Below, piece by piece: positions 17,679-25,286 of a stretch of DNA of 64,000 bases; the first letter of the stretch is position 1, and each line of letters opens with the position of its first letter. The DNA is from Neobacillus sp. FSL H8-0543 (lineage in GTDB: Bacteria; Bacillota; Bacilli; Bacillales; Cytobacillaceae). The DNA is taken from contig NZ_CP151943.1 of assembly GCF_038592905.1 (NCBI RefSeq), forward strand, positions 2,358,501-2,422,500, read 5' to 3'. Both the position numbers and the translations under genes were made by a program. The notes under the pieces were generated by a model. It ran no database searches, had not been told where the DNA came from, and saw only the letters and a program-made list of their open reading frames with translations.

Positions 17679-17726
17679 TGTGCTAAACATCACATTTCAA
17701 CATTGGATTACAGACTAGGATATGAT
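17679..17726 (+). promoter_or_regulatory. Fnr/Crp-type site and promoter of nosC
   Basis: TGTGCTAAACATCACA (17679-17694) lies inside a longer dyad AAATGTG...CACATTT. TAGGAT at 17716-17721 can serve as -10, which places the dyad centre near -41.5. Nine of ten core bases match TGTGA-N6-TCACA. Confidence 0.65.
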
Positions 17727-17754
17727 TGTAAATTCGACAGAAGGAGGGGGAAGA

Positions 17755-18192
17755 ATGAAGAAGGCAATTATCAGCTTTGTCACAAGTATAATAATCGGAT
17801 TTGGTCTAGGATACCTAGTGTTTGGGGTGATCTTAGACGATTCTGCTAAAGAGCCTCAAGTAGCTCAAACAGAAGCAACTGAAGAGGCAACTCCAACTGA
17901 AGAGCAAAAGAAAGAACCAGAAACAGCAGCAGTTGATGCAGATAACATCCTAAACAGTAAAGGCTGTCTTGGCTGTCACGCTGTTGAATCCCTTGGTTTA
18001 CAAGGCGGTGCAACAGGCCCAGACCTTTCAAAGGCCTTTGAAGGCGTAGAAGATAAGCATGGCAAGCCAATTGATGAATTCTTAAAAGAACCAACTTCAG
18101 CGGTTATGTCCAGCGTAATCGACGGTAGCCCATTAACAGAAGATGAACTTACTAAAGTTTTAGAAATGCTCAATCAGGCTTCTGAAAAATAA
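17755..18192 (+). CDS. nosC: membrane-anchored cytochrome c, NosC-like
   Basis: 145 aa. An uncleaved N-terminal helix (residues ~4-27) is followed by an acidic Glu/Thr-rich linker. A single-heme cytochrome c domain comes next, with CLGCH at residues 71-75 and Met118 as candidate sixth ligand. It would deliver electrons from the menaquinol/cytochrome bc chain to NosZ on the outer face of the membrane. Ribosome site AAGGAGGGGG selects ATG 17755; a longer frame from 17722 is not supported. It is 24 bp upstream of nosZ. Confidence 0.86.
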   Translation: MKKAIISFVTSIIIGFGLGYLVFGVILDDSAKEPQVAQTEATEEATPTEEQKKEPETAAVDADNILNSKGCLGCHAVESLGLQGGATGPDLSKAFEGVEDKHGKPIDEFLKEPTSAVMSSVIDGSPLTEDELTKVLEMLNQASEK

Positions 18193-18216
18193 TAACAAAC
18201 AAGGTGGTGTAACTAA

Positions 18217-20085
18217 ATGAAAAAATGGATTCCAATTGCTTCAGGTTTAATGGCAGGCTTTGTTGCTGCAACGATTAGTTTTGCAGATTTCTCAAAGAAT
18301 ACGAATTCTGAACTTTCCTCTGCAACTAACAAAAGTGATGCTGAAAAAGTTTATGTTCCTTTCGGTGAAAAGGATGATTATTATTTATTCGCTTCAGGCG
18401 GGCACTCTGGTCAAATGTTTATTTACGGTGTTCCTTCGATGCGTCAAATTCGAACCGTTCCTGTATTCTCTCAAGACTCAGCAACAGGCTATGGATTTGA
18501 TGAGCATTCTAAGGAAATGATGGGGGGCTATACATGGGGAGACCTTCACCACCCGGCTTTTTCAGAAACTAATGGCGATTATGACGGTAAATACATGTTT
18601 GCAACCGATGTCGGAAATAGCCGTGCAGCGGTTATGGACCTTGAAACCTTTACAACAAAGGATATCTTAAAGGTACCGAATACTAGCGGACCTCACTGTG
18701 CGGCCTTCGTTACGGAAAATACGGAGTATATGTTCCTGCCAACACGATTTGCCGTTCCACTTGGACAAGAATATGAATCTCTTGATGACTACAGCACAAA
18801 GTACCGTGGTGTTATGTCTGCGGTTACATTTGACGAGGAAAATACAAAATTAAATATTGGTTACCAAGTTGCTCTTCCGCCTTGGTCTTATGATCTTTCT
18901 GATGCTGGCAAAAAGAGTTCAGCGGACTGGGCTGTCATGACAACCTATAACACAGAGGAAGCAACAACCAATCTTGAAATCAATGCTTCACAGGCAGACC
19001 GTGACTTCATTGTTCTTTTTAACTGGAAAGAGCTTGAGCAAATGGTGAAGGACGGACAGTATGACGATGTAACTGGTCAAAAAATGATTTTCCCTGAAAA
19101 ACATAAAGGCGGAATTTACCTTGTGCCGGTTGCGAAATCACCGCATGGTGTTGACGTAACCCCTGATGGAAAGCACTTTATCGCTTCAGGAAAATTGGCT
19201 CCATCAATGACTGTATTTTCTTTTGAAAAAGCGTTTGAAGCCGTTAAAAACCAAGACTTCTCAGGTGAACGGAACGGAATTCCAATCTTAAAGTATGAAT
19301 CAGTAATGGAAAGAGAAGTAAACCCTGAAAATGCTCTTGGACCGCTTCACACTCAATTTGATGACAAAGGCATGGCTTACACAACAATGTTTATTTCTTC
19401 CGAGATTGTTAAATGGGATCCAAAAACGGGCGAAACATTAGACCGTGTTCCGGTTCAATATTCTCCAGGACATTCTGTTGCTGCCGAAGGTGACACGGTT
19501 TCACCTGATGGACAATGGTTAATTGCCTTAAATAAGATTGCTAAAGACACCTATTTATCTGTTGGTCCTTCTCATCCAGAATCGATGCAATTAATTGATA
19601 TCAGCGGAAAAATGAAGGTCATTCAATCATCACCGGTTAACCCGGAACCGCACTATGCACAAATGATTAAGGCAGACAAAATTAAAACAATCGAAGTTTA
19701 TCCGAAAGATGAAAAGAACAAGCTTGCTACCTACAAACAAGAAGATGCCAAAATAGTACGAAATGGCAATAAAGTAGATGTTTACGGTATTGCGATGCGC
19801 TCAAAATTCATTTTTGACTCAAAGGCTAAACGTCCTGACGTAATCGAAGTAAATGAAGGCGATCAGGTAACCATCCATCTGACAAATACGGACTTCGATG
19901 AAGATATTACCCATGGTTTTGCAATTAACAGTTATGACTTAAACATTGAGGTACAACCTGGTCAAACGAATACCATCACATTCACTGCTGATAAAGCTGG
20001 TACTTTCCCAATTTACTGTACAAACTTCTGTTCAGCACTGCACCAAGAAATGACCGGCTACTTCCTTGTAAAACCGAAGAACTAA
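18217..20085 (+). CDS. nosZ: nitrous-oxide reductase NosZ (Sec-type, clade II)
   Basis: 622 aa. The signal is a simple Sec-like N-terminus (KKWIPIASGLMAGFVAATISFA) without twin arginines, which fits clade II NosZ of Gram-positives. The beta-propeller part provides CuZ histidines (DLHHPAF, GPHCAAF, PHGVDVT, LHTQF, GHSVAAEGD, PHYAQ). The C-terminal cupredoxin domain has the CuA motif CTNFCSALHQEM and the HGFAINSYD strand. It reduces N2O to N2. Ribosome site AAGGTGGTG. It forms a two-gene unit with nosC, ending in a hairpin. Confidence 0.96.
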   Translation: MKKWIPIASGLMAGFVAATISFADFSKNTNSELSSATNKSDAEKVYVPFGEKDDYYLFASGGHSGQMFIYGVPSMRQIRTVPVFSQDSATGYGFDEHSKEMMGGYTWGDLHHPAFSETNGDYDGKYMFATDVGNSRAAVMDLETFTTKDILKVPNTSGPHCAAFVTENTEYMFLPTRFAVPLGQEYESLDDYSTKYRGVMSAVTFDEENTKLNIGYQVALPPWSYDLSDAGKKSSADWAVMTTYNTEEATTNLEINASQADRDFIVLFNWKELEQMVKDGQYDDVTGQKMIFPEKHKGGIYLVPVAKSPHGVDVTPDGKHFIASGKLAPSMTVFSFEKAFEAVKNQDFSGERNGIPILKYESVMEREVNPENALGPLHTQFDDKGMAYTTMFISSEIVKWDPKTGETLDRVPVQYSPGHSVAAEGDTVSPDGQWLIALNKIAKDTYLSVGPSHPESMQLIDISGKMKVIQSSPVNPEPHYAQMIKADKIKTIEVYPKDEKNKLATYKQEDAKIVRNGNKVDVYGIAMRSKFIFDSKAKRPDVIEVNEGDQVTIHLTNTDFDEDITHGFAINSYDLNIEVQPGQTNTITFTADKAGTFPIYCTNFCSALHQEMTGYFLVKPKN

Positions 20086-20095
20086 TGCTGGTGAT

Positions 20096-20122
20096 GGGTA
20101 TCAATTAATTAAATTGATACCC
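20096..20122 (+). terminator. hairpin after nosZ
   Basis: GGGTATCAAT pairs with ATTGATACCC. The T tract is poor (TTCTCCG), so it may stabilise the nosCZ mRNA or only partly terminate before nosD. Confidence 0.6.
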
Positions 20123-20155
20123 TTCTCCGTTTAATCTTTAGCTCTGTGAACTTGG

Positions 20156-20349
20156 CTGTTGATTGGAGCTCCAGGCGCTTCGCTTTCCGCGGGCGTGCCG
20201 GGGAGCCTCCTCGGCGCTTTAGCGCCTGTGGGGTCTCCCCAGCCCCGTACTCCCGCAGGACATTGAATAAGCTTCCTTGAATTTGCACCGCACGAAGGAA
20301 ATGCGGTAGCATTTTCGAGGAGTCTCGCGCCTTCCGCTCCAATCAACAG
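20156..20349. repeat. MITE-like interspersed repeat, copy 4 (with ~61-bp insertion)
   Basis: 194 bp bounded by CTGTTGATTGGAGC and GCTCCAATCAACAG. Relative to copy 3, an extra ~61 bp (from CATTGAATAAGC to CATTTTCGA) is inserted between CGCAGGA and GGAGTCTCG. It lies between nosZ and the rest of the nos genes. Confidence 0.87.
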
Positions 20350-20392
20350 GTTAGTTTTAACAAAGCCTAATTTTTAGAAAGGTGTGGTTAAC

Positions 20393-20965
20393 TTGATTGA
20401 TAAGAGTAGAAAATTGTCGATTTTATCTTCTTTACTCATAACACTTTCAGCAGGATTACTAGTCCTTTCTATCTTTTTCCCATGGTGGCAAATGGTCTTT
20501 TTTGCCCCGCAATATCCTGAAGGGCTGAATATTATTGTTTATCCGAATAAACTTGAGGGTGAGATTGATATTGTTAATGGACTGAATCACTATATCGGTA
20601 TGGAAAACTTTAGTGAGGAGAATTTCCCGCAATTACAGTATCTTTCCTATTTAGTTATTGGTTTAGCAGCCATTACGCTTTTAGTAGCGCTGCTTAGAAA
20701 CAAAAAGCTCCTTTACGGATTAATTGGACTGTTTATGGTTGGCGGCGTACTTGGAGTTATTACGCTTCGGAAAGCACTCGTCCATTTTGGTACAAATTTA
20801 AGCCCTACTGCTCCCATTAAGATTGACCCATTTGTACCGCCGATTTTAGGGCATAATACAGTGGCAAACTTTTTAACCAATAGCATTCTTGGCTACGGTA
20901 CATATTTCCTTATCGCTGCCTTTATTCTATTACTCATTCCGTTATGGAAGGACCGAAAAAAATGA
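20393..20965 (+). CDS. nos-cluster 4-TM membrane protein of unknown function
   Basis: About 190 aa with four hydrophobic helices (roughly residues 10-30, 85-103, 109-126 and 163-185). An outside loop between helices 1 and 2 contains FPWWQMVFFAPQYPEGL. No cysteine or heme motif is seen. Similar small polytopic proteins occur in nos clusters of Gram-positive and other clade II denitrifiers, but I cannot name a function. A TTG at 20393, eight bases after AGAAAGGTG, is the likelier start; a GTG at 20384 overlaps that site. Its stop overlaps the nosD start (ATGA). Confidence 0.72.
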   Translation: MIDKSRKLSILSSLLITLSAGLLVLSIFFPWWQMVFFAPQYPEGLNIIVYPNKLEGEIDIVNGLNHYIGMENFSEENFPQLQYLSYLVIGLAAITLLVALLRNKKLLYGLIGLFMVGGVLGVITLRKALVHFGTNLSPTAPIKIDPFVPPILGHNTVANFLTNSILGYGTYFLIAAFILLLIPLWKDRKK

Positions 20966-22299
20966 AAAAACTGCTCTTTCTTTTCGTTTTCTCACTTCTG
21001 TTTGTCATCCATCCTGAGAAAAATATAGCCGCCGAAAACTTACAATCGCTTATCGACAGCTCGGAAGAAGGAGCGGTATTAAAACTTGAAGATCGGACGT
21101 ATGAGGGCAATCTTGTTCTCATGAAGCCGATTACCATTATTGGCACGAGGAATACCGTGATTAAAGGTGACGGAAAGGGTAATGTTATTTCTATCAAAGC
21201 ACCTGGGGTAACACTTAAACAGCTCACCGTAACCAATGGCGGTATGGACCGAAATTCGCCAGAAGAGTATGCTGCCATCAAAATCCATACAAATGGAAAT
21301 GTAGTTGAACATATCAAGATCCGCAATAGTTTTCACGGTATTTATTTAAGTCAAGCTCATGAAAATACCATCCGTTATGTTGACATTAAAGGCATAGGCA
21401 AAGGCGAAATTGCTGCCCAAGGAAATGGATTTCACGTCTATTACGCGAACGACAATATCCTTTCCCATAACACCATCGAAGGCACACGGGATGGAATGTT
21501 CTTTGACTACTCAAACAACAATCAAAGCTATGAAAATAACATAAGTAACACTAGATATGGACTTCACTATATGTATTCAGACAAAAATATCTTTAAAAAG
21601 AATACCTTTACGATGAACACTGGCGGCGCAGCTATTATGAACTCAAATCACTTAATTCTTGAGGACAATCAATTCATTGTAAACTATGGAAATAAATCGT
21701 TTGGGTTATTACTGCTTCAAGCAAATGATAATCAAATTATGAACAATACTTTTTACATGAACCAACGAGGACTTTACATTGATCAAGCCACACGCAACCA
21801 TATCGAGGGCAATAAAATTACTCAAAATCAGATTGGCATTGAGCTTTGGGCTAGTTCCAATCAACAAATTTTTACACAAAATCAAATTACTGAAAATACG
21901 ATTCCCGCTGTTACCATTGGTGGAACGAGTGAGAGCAATTCCTGGAGCAAGGATAGCAAAGGAAACAACTGGGGAAGTTCGTTCCCGCTCACCGACTTAA
22001 ATCAGGATGGCCTCGGGGATTTTCCGATAACCTATCAATCTTCTTTATACCAGCTGATTGAAGAGCAGGAATTATCCTATTTATTTTTAAAAAGTCCTGC
22101 AATTACGATATTTGAAAAAATGAACGCCCTACTAAAAGATGAAAAAGTTATGTTTAACGACCCGCACCCGTTGGCCGCGGAAAAAGGGAATGCTGGTTCA
22201 ATGCTACTTATTGCTTTTGCGCTGCTTGCTGGGTTGATTTTATTAAAAGGGAGACATCGACTATGCATTATATTTGGAAGGAATGGAAAGAAAACATAA
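20962..22299 (+). CDS. nosD: copper-site maturation protein NosD
   Basis: 445 aa. A Sec signal (KKLLFLFVFSLLFVI) is followed by a right-handed beta-helix of CASH/PbH1 repeats (NVVEHIKIRNSFHGIYL, NDNILSHNTIEGTRDGMFF, NGIGIELW-type turns). One C-terminal helix (LLIAFALLAGLILL) ends at a basic tail. NosD works with the NosFY transporter to assemble the CuZ site of NosZ outside the membrane. ATG 20962 overlaps the upstream stop; the last 37 bp overlap nosY. Confidence 0.93.
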   Translation: MKKLLFLFVFSLLFVIHPEKNIAAENLQSLIDSSEEGAVLKLEDRTYEGNLVLMKPITIIGTRNTVIKGDGKGNVISIKAPGVTLKQLTVTNGGMDRNSPEEYAAIKIHTNGNVVEHIKIRNSFHGIYLSQAHENTIRYVDIKGIGKGEIAAQGNGFHVYYANDNILSHNTIEGTRDGMFFDYSNNNQSYENNISNTRYGLHYMYSDKNIFKKNTFTMNTGGAAIMNSNHLILEDNQFIVNYGNKSFGLLLLQANDNQIMNNTFYMNQRGLYIDQATRNHIEGNKITQNQIGIELWASSNQQIFTQNQITENTIPAVTIGGTSESNSWSKDSKGNNWGSSFPLTDLNQDGLGDFPITYQSSLYQLIEEQELSYLFLKSPAITIFEKMNALLKDEKVMFNDPHPLAAEKGNAGSMLLIAFALLAGLILLKGRHRLCIIFGRNGKKT

Positions 22300-23060
22300 G
22301 AGGGAAGGGATTATGGCTCGCTTTAAGCATTGTTGTTCTCCTAATGATTAGTATTCTGTTTCGTTCCACTGCCCTTTCATTTGATAAAGGCTTTTATGTC
22401 CTCTTAATTAATTTGTTTGATACGATTATCTACTTTATCCCGATCCTTTGCTTATTTATTGGCGCCTTTTCAATCTTTCAAGAAAAAGAACAAAAGACGT
22501 TAATCATGCTATTAACAAAGAAAGACAACTATATGAGCTTTTTAATCAAAAAGAGCCTTGGACTTTACGTCGTCGTCCTTGTCCCGCTCCTTGTCTGGTT
22601 CTTCTTGTACCTGCTATTACTCAAATTTAACTTCCAACTGGATATGAAAAGCTACTACATCTTTGTGGCTGCGATTGTGATTTTGTCTATTACTTTTCTT
22701 CAAATCGGAGCAGCAATCGGAAGTTTCAGCCGTTCGCGGATGCAAATTATCGGCTATACGATTTTTGTCTGGTTTTACTTTTTCTTCCTGCATGATTTTA
22801 TCTTGCTTTCCTTTCTATCTGACGTAACCTATGAAAATGTAAAGTTATTTTCAAGCATGTACTTTTTAAATCCCTTACAGTCGGTAAGGATGTTTTTAGA
22901 AACGGGGATGGGTGTTTATTCCTTCGGCCATATGTCACGGCTTCTGCAGGCCTTTATGTGGACGCAGCCAGTATTCTTTTTGCTTGGAAACCTCCTATTC
23001 TGGCTTGCTACCTCGATAGGAGCAGCACTTGTCTTTCACCGTAAGGAGGGCTTCGAATGA
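22263..23060 (+). CDS. nosY: NosY-like ABC transporter permease
   Basis: 265 aa ABC-2 type permease with six predicted helices. It opens MHYIWKEWKENIRGKG, followed by a long helix (LWLALSIVVLLMISILF). Together with NosF it should supply a sulfur species or mechanical work for CuZ assembly via NosD. Ribosome site AAAGGGAGA inside the end of nosD; the stop overlaps the nosF start (ATGA). Position between nosD and nosF fixes the assignment. Confidence 0.85.
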   Translation: MHYIWKEWKENIRGKGLWLALSIVVLLMISILFRSTALSFDKGFYVLLINLFDTIIYFIPILCLFIGAFSIFQEKEQKTLIMLLTKKDNYMSFLIKKSLGLYVVVLVPLLVWFFLYLLLLKFNFQLDMKSYYIFVAAIVILSITFLQIGAAIGSFSRSRMQIIGYTIFVWFYFFFLHDFILLSFLSDVTYENVKLFSSMYFLNPLQSVRMFLETGMGVYSFGHMSRLLQAFMWTQPVFFLLGNLLFWLATSIGAALVFHRKEGFE

Positions 23061-23734
23061 TTAAGGTAACCAATCTAAACCAATCCTTCGGGAAAAAAAC
23101 AGTCTTAGAGGACATCACCATCGAAATTTGCAGACATGAAATTTGCGCGCTTGTCGGCCGCAATGGTGCCGGGAAATCTACTTTTATCAATAGTTTGCTC
23201 GGTTTACTGCCAGTTAAGCAAGGAACGATTACAATCAATGAAATCGAAGTGACAAAGAAAAACAGTGAATGGAAAAGTGCGATAGCTTATCTTCCTGAAA
23301 AATTTCAGTTATATCCAATGTTAACAGGACTTGAGAATCTTACCTTTTTTGCAGAAGTGGTCGAAAAAGCCGCCAACCAAGAACGCATTCAGCAGGTACT
23401 TACTTCGGTAAGCCTGTGGGATGACCGCGATGTCCAGGTGAAAAAATATTCAAAGGGCATGCTCCAGCGTCTTGGCTTAGCGATTACCCTTTATCAGGAT
23501 TCCAGCATCCTGATTCTTGATGAGCCCACAAGCGGAATTGATCCGATGGGAAGGAAGGAAATTTTAGAAGTGTTAAAATCACTTCACGATAAAACCATCC
23601 TCCTCTCCTCACACCATCTGGATGAAATCAAACAGGTATGTACCCATGTCGCCTATTTGGATAATGGGAAAATGAACAAATACACGGTTGCAGAATTCTT
23701 GCAAACACATAATCTTGGAGGGATTGACTCATGA
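23057..23734 (+). CDS. nosF: NosF-like ABC transporter ATPase
   Basis: 225 aa. Walker A GRNGAGKST, Q-loop region IAYLPEKFQLYPML, signature YSKGMLQRLG, Walker B ILILDEPTSGID, and switch histidine in LLSSHHLDE. The chain is shorter than proteobacterial NosF but complete as an ATPase. Both ends overlap neighbours by 4 bp, indicating tight coupling with nosY and the following lipoprotein gene. Confidence 0.9.
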   Translation: MIKVTNLNQSFGKKTVLEDITIEICRHEICALVGRNGAGKSTFINSLLGLLPVKQGTITINEIEVTKKNSEWKSAIAYLPEKFQLYPMLTGLENLTFFAEVVEKAANQERIQQVLTSVSLWDDRDVQVKKYSKGMLQRLGLAITLYQDSSILILDEPTSGIDPMGRKEILEVLKSLHDKTILLSSHHLDEIKQVCTHVAYLDNGKMNKYTVAEFLQTHNLGGIDS

Positions 23735-24633
23735 AAAAGGCGATGATGCTCACCGCACTGCTGCTACTGCTTGCACTCTCAGGCTGTAGTGCGAGCCCTG
23801 AGTATAAGATAGAGGTAACAAAACCCATCTACTACCAACAAAATACTAATGTTCCCTTTGAAATCAAAGTAACCGAGAAGGACAAGGCAGCGACGGGACT
23901 TGAAGTTTCAGCAGTATTTTCGATGACCAATATGGATCACGGCACATATGATGTTAAGTTAACTGAAGGGGAAAACGGCATTTATTCCGGTAATGTGGAG
24001 CTTCCAATGGGAGGCAAATACGAAATATTACTAACATTGACAACAGATGGGGAAAAAATTGAAAAGGTTATTAATTATGAAGTTGAAAAACCTGAAGGTG
24101 TCGCATCCGTTAATGGAAGCTGGATTACAAATGAGGATGTAGAGTTCTATAAGTTTATCAATAAGCTACAGTTAGCGATCAACCGGGAGACAGATCAAAA
24201 GAGATACACGGGTGAGGAGTTGAATGAGGCCTTAGCTTATTGGGATTCTCAAGAAAAATTGATAGAGGATAAGAATCAATTATTGACGCAAATCATCCGT
24301 CTGCGTTCAATGGCGATGCTTGCCGAAGAAAAAGGCCATCAGGCAGCTGATGCTGAAATAGAGACTGAAATCAACAAGGTTCAGGCTCAGTACAATCAAT
24401 ATGAAGCTGCTAAAGCAATGATTACTGAGTACGGGGAAGAAGCGTTTTGGGAGATAGAAAAACAGCAATATAAGTTAATTGTTCTTTCTCAAAAGGTGCA
24501 AAATGACTTGGTTGCCCAGGTTAAAAAGGAAAACCCTAAGATGGGTGAACAAGAAGTTTTCTTCCAAGCACAAAAACGTTATGAGGAGCTGCTTGTATCA
24601 CAGGTAAATTCATTGGAAATTGTTATTTATTAA
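23731..24633 (+). CDS. nos-operon lipoprotein: YtkA/FixH-like domain plus SurA-like chaperone region
   Basis: 300 aa. Residues 1-19 are a lipoprotein signal with lipobox LSGC. Residues ~25-120 look like a YtkA/FixH beta-sandwich (VTEKDKAATGLEVSAVFSMTNMDHG, then GIYSGNVELPMGGKYEI), with Met/His of the MTNMDHG type that can bind copper. Residues ~127-300 begin VASVNGSWITNEDVEFYKFI, the pattern of the N-terminal SurA/PrsA chaperone region. They continue as charged helices with no parvulin domain. The ATGA overlap ties it to nosF. No nosL-like gene is present, so it may replace that copper chaperone; this is inference. Confidence 0.75.
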   Translation: MKKAMMLTALLLLLALSGCSASPEYKIEVTKPIYYQQNTNVPFEIKVTEKDKAATGLEVSAVFSMTNMDHGTYDVKLTEGENGIYSGNVELPMGGKYEILLTLTTDGEKIEKVINYEVEKPEGVASVNGSWITNEDVEFYKFINKLQLAINRETDQKRYTGEELNEALAYWDSQEKLIEDKNQLLTQIIRLRSMAMLAEEKGHQAADAEIETEINKVQAQYNQYEAAKAMITEYGEEAFWEIEKQQYKLIVLSQKVQNDLVAQVKKENPKMGEQEVFFQAQKRYEELLVSQVNSLEIVIY

Positions 24634-24681
24634 AGCTCTTTTCTTAAACGATGTTGCTTTTTGTACTAATCCATAGAGATG

Positions 24682-25020
24682 AATTCAGACAGGTTTGGTG
24701 AATTCATGGGCAATCTTGCCTGGTTTTTCATATGGAGTTGTCCTTCATCGAACTTATGAAGGACATCTTGCCTGATTTTTCGAACGGAGTTGTCCTTCAT
24801 CGGGCTTATGAAGGACATCTTGCCTGATTTTTCGAACGGAGTTGTCCTTCATCGGGCTTATGAAGGACATCTTGCTCGGTTTTCCATATGGAGTTGTCCT
24901 TCATCGAACTTATGAAGGACATCTTGCTCGGTTTTCCATATGGAGTTGTCCTTCATCGAACTTATGAAGGACATCTTGCTCGGTTTTTCGCACGGAGTTG
25001 TCCTTCAGACAGGTTTGGAC
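24682..25020. repeat. 52-bp tandem array of perfect hairpins
   Basis: GGAGTTGTCCTTCATC recurs at 24734, 24786, 24838, 24890, 24942 and 24994, exactly 52 bp apart. Each full unit contains a 10-bp perfect stem TGTCCTTCAT / ATGAAGGACA with a 7-nt loop (CGAACTT or CGGGCTT). The last unit is truncated. Both flanks carry TTCAGACAGGTTTGG (near 24685 and 25003), also within small dyads. No open frame runs through it. Confidence 0.92.
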
Positions 25021-25038
25021 ATTGTCAGCGTGCTTTTT

Positions 25039-25272
25039 TCATTCTTCTGGTGTGTTGATGATTTTTAGGGTTTTAAAGCCGAGGTTTATTTTATAGTTTA
25101 GGTTCCAATTTGCTCCTAAAATCTCAATCTCATTTTCCTGGAGGTTAAACCTGATCACGACATCATTGTCTTCATCGACAATGACATAGGAATTCTTATT
25201 AGTGAAGACTTGGTAGGATGTATGGGCAATTAAGGTCCAGCCATTTTGTAATTTATTACTTTTTGTACTCAT
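25039..25272 (-). CDS. small hypothetical protein
   Basis: 77 aa, no signal or membrane segment; mainly beta-strand-like with aromatic residues (NGWTLIAHTSYQVFTN, YVIVDEDNDVVIRFNL). I do not recognise a family. AAGGAAGG precedes the ATG. It starts 14 bp after the stop of the sugar-dehydrogenase gene, so the two are likely cotranscribed. Confidence 0.6.
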   Translation of the reverse strand: MSTKSNKLQNGWTLIAHTSYQVFTNKNSYVIVDEDNDVVIRFNLQENEIEILGANWNLNYKINLGFKTLKIINTPEE

Positions 25273-25286
25273 CGTTAACCTTCCTT

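Larger units (their letters stand above)
17391..17754. other. divergent intergenic region crp/fnr - nosC
   Basis: About 360 bp. It contains repeat copy 3 (17421-17510) and two TGTGA-type dyads (17593-17608 and 17679-17694). No small gene was seen. Confidence 0.7.

Noticed and set aside
20109..20346. Open frames inside the repeat copies (also 1335-1532 and 15251-15481)
   Set aside because: They exist only because the GC-rich repeat lacks stops. They have no ribosome site and differ between copies.
24682..25020. CRISPR array
   Set aside because: Units repeat every 52 bp with no unique spacers. The variation is a few bases in loops and linkers, and no cas genes are nearby.
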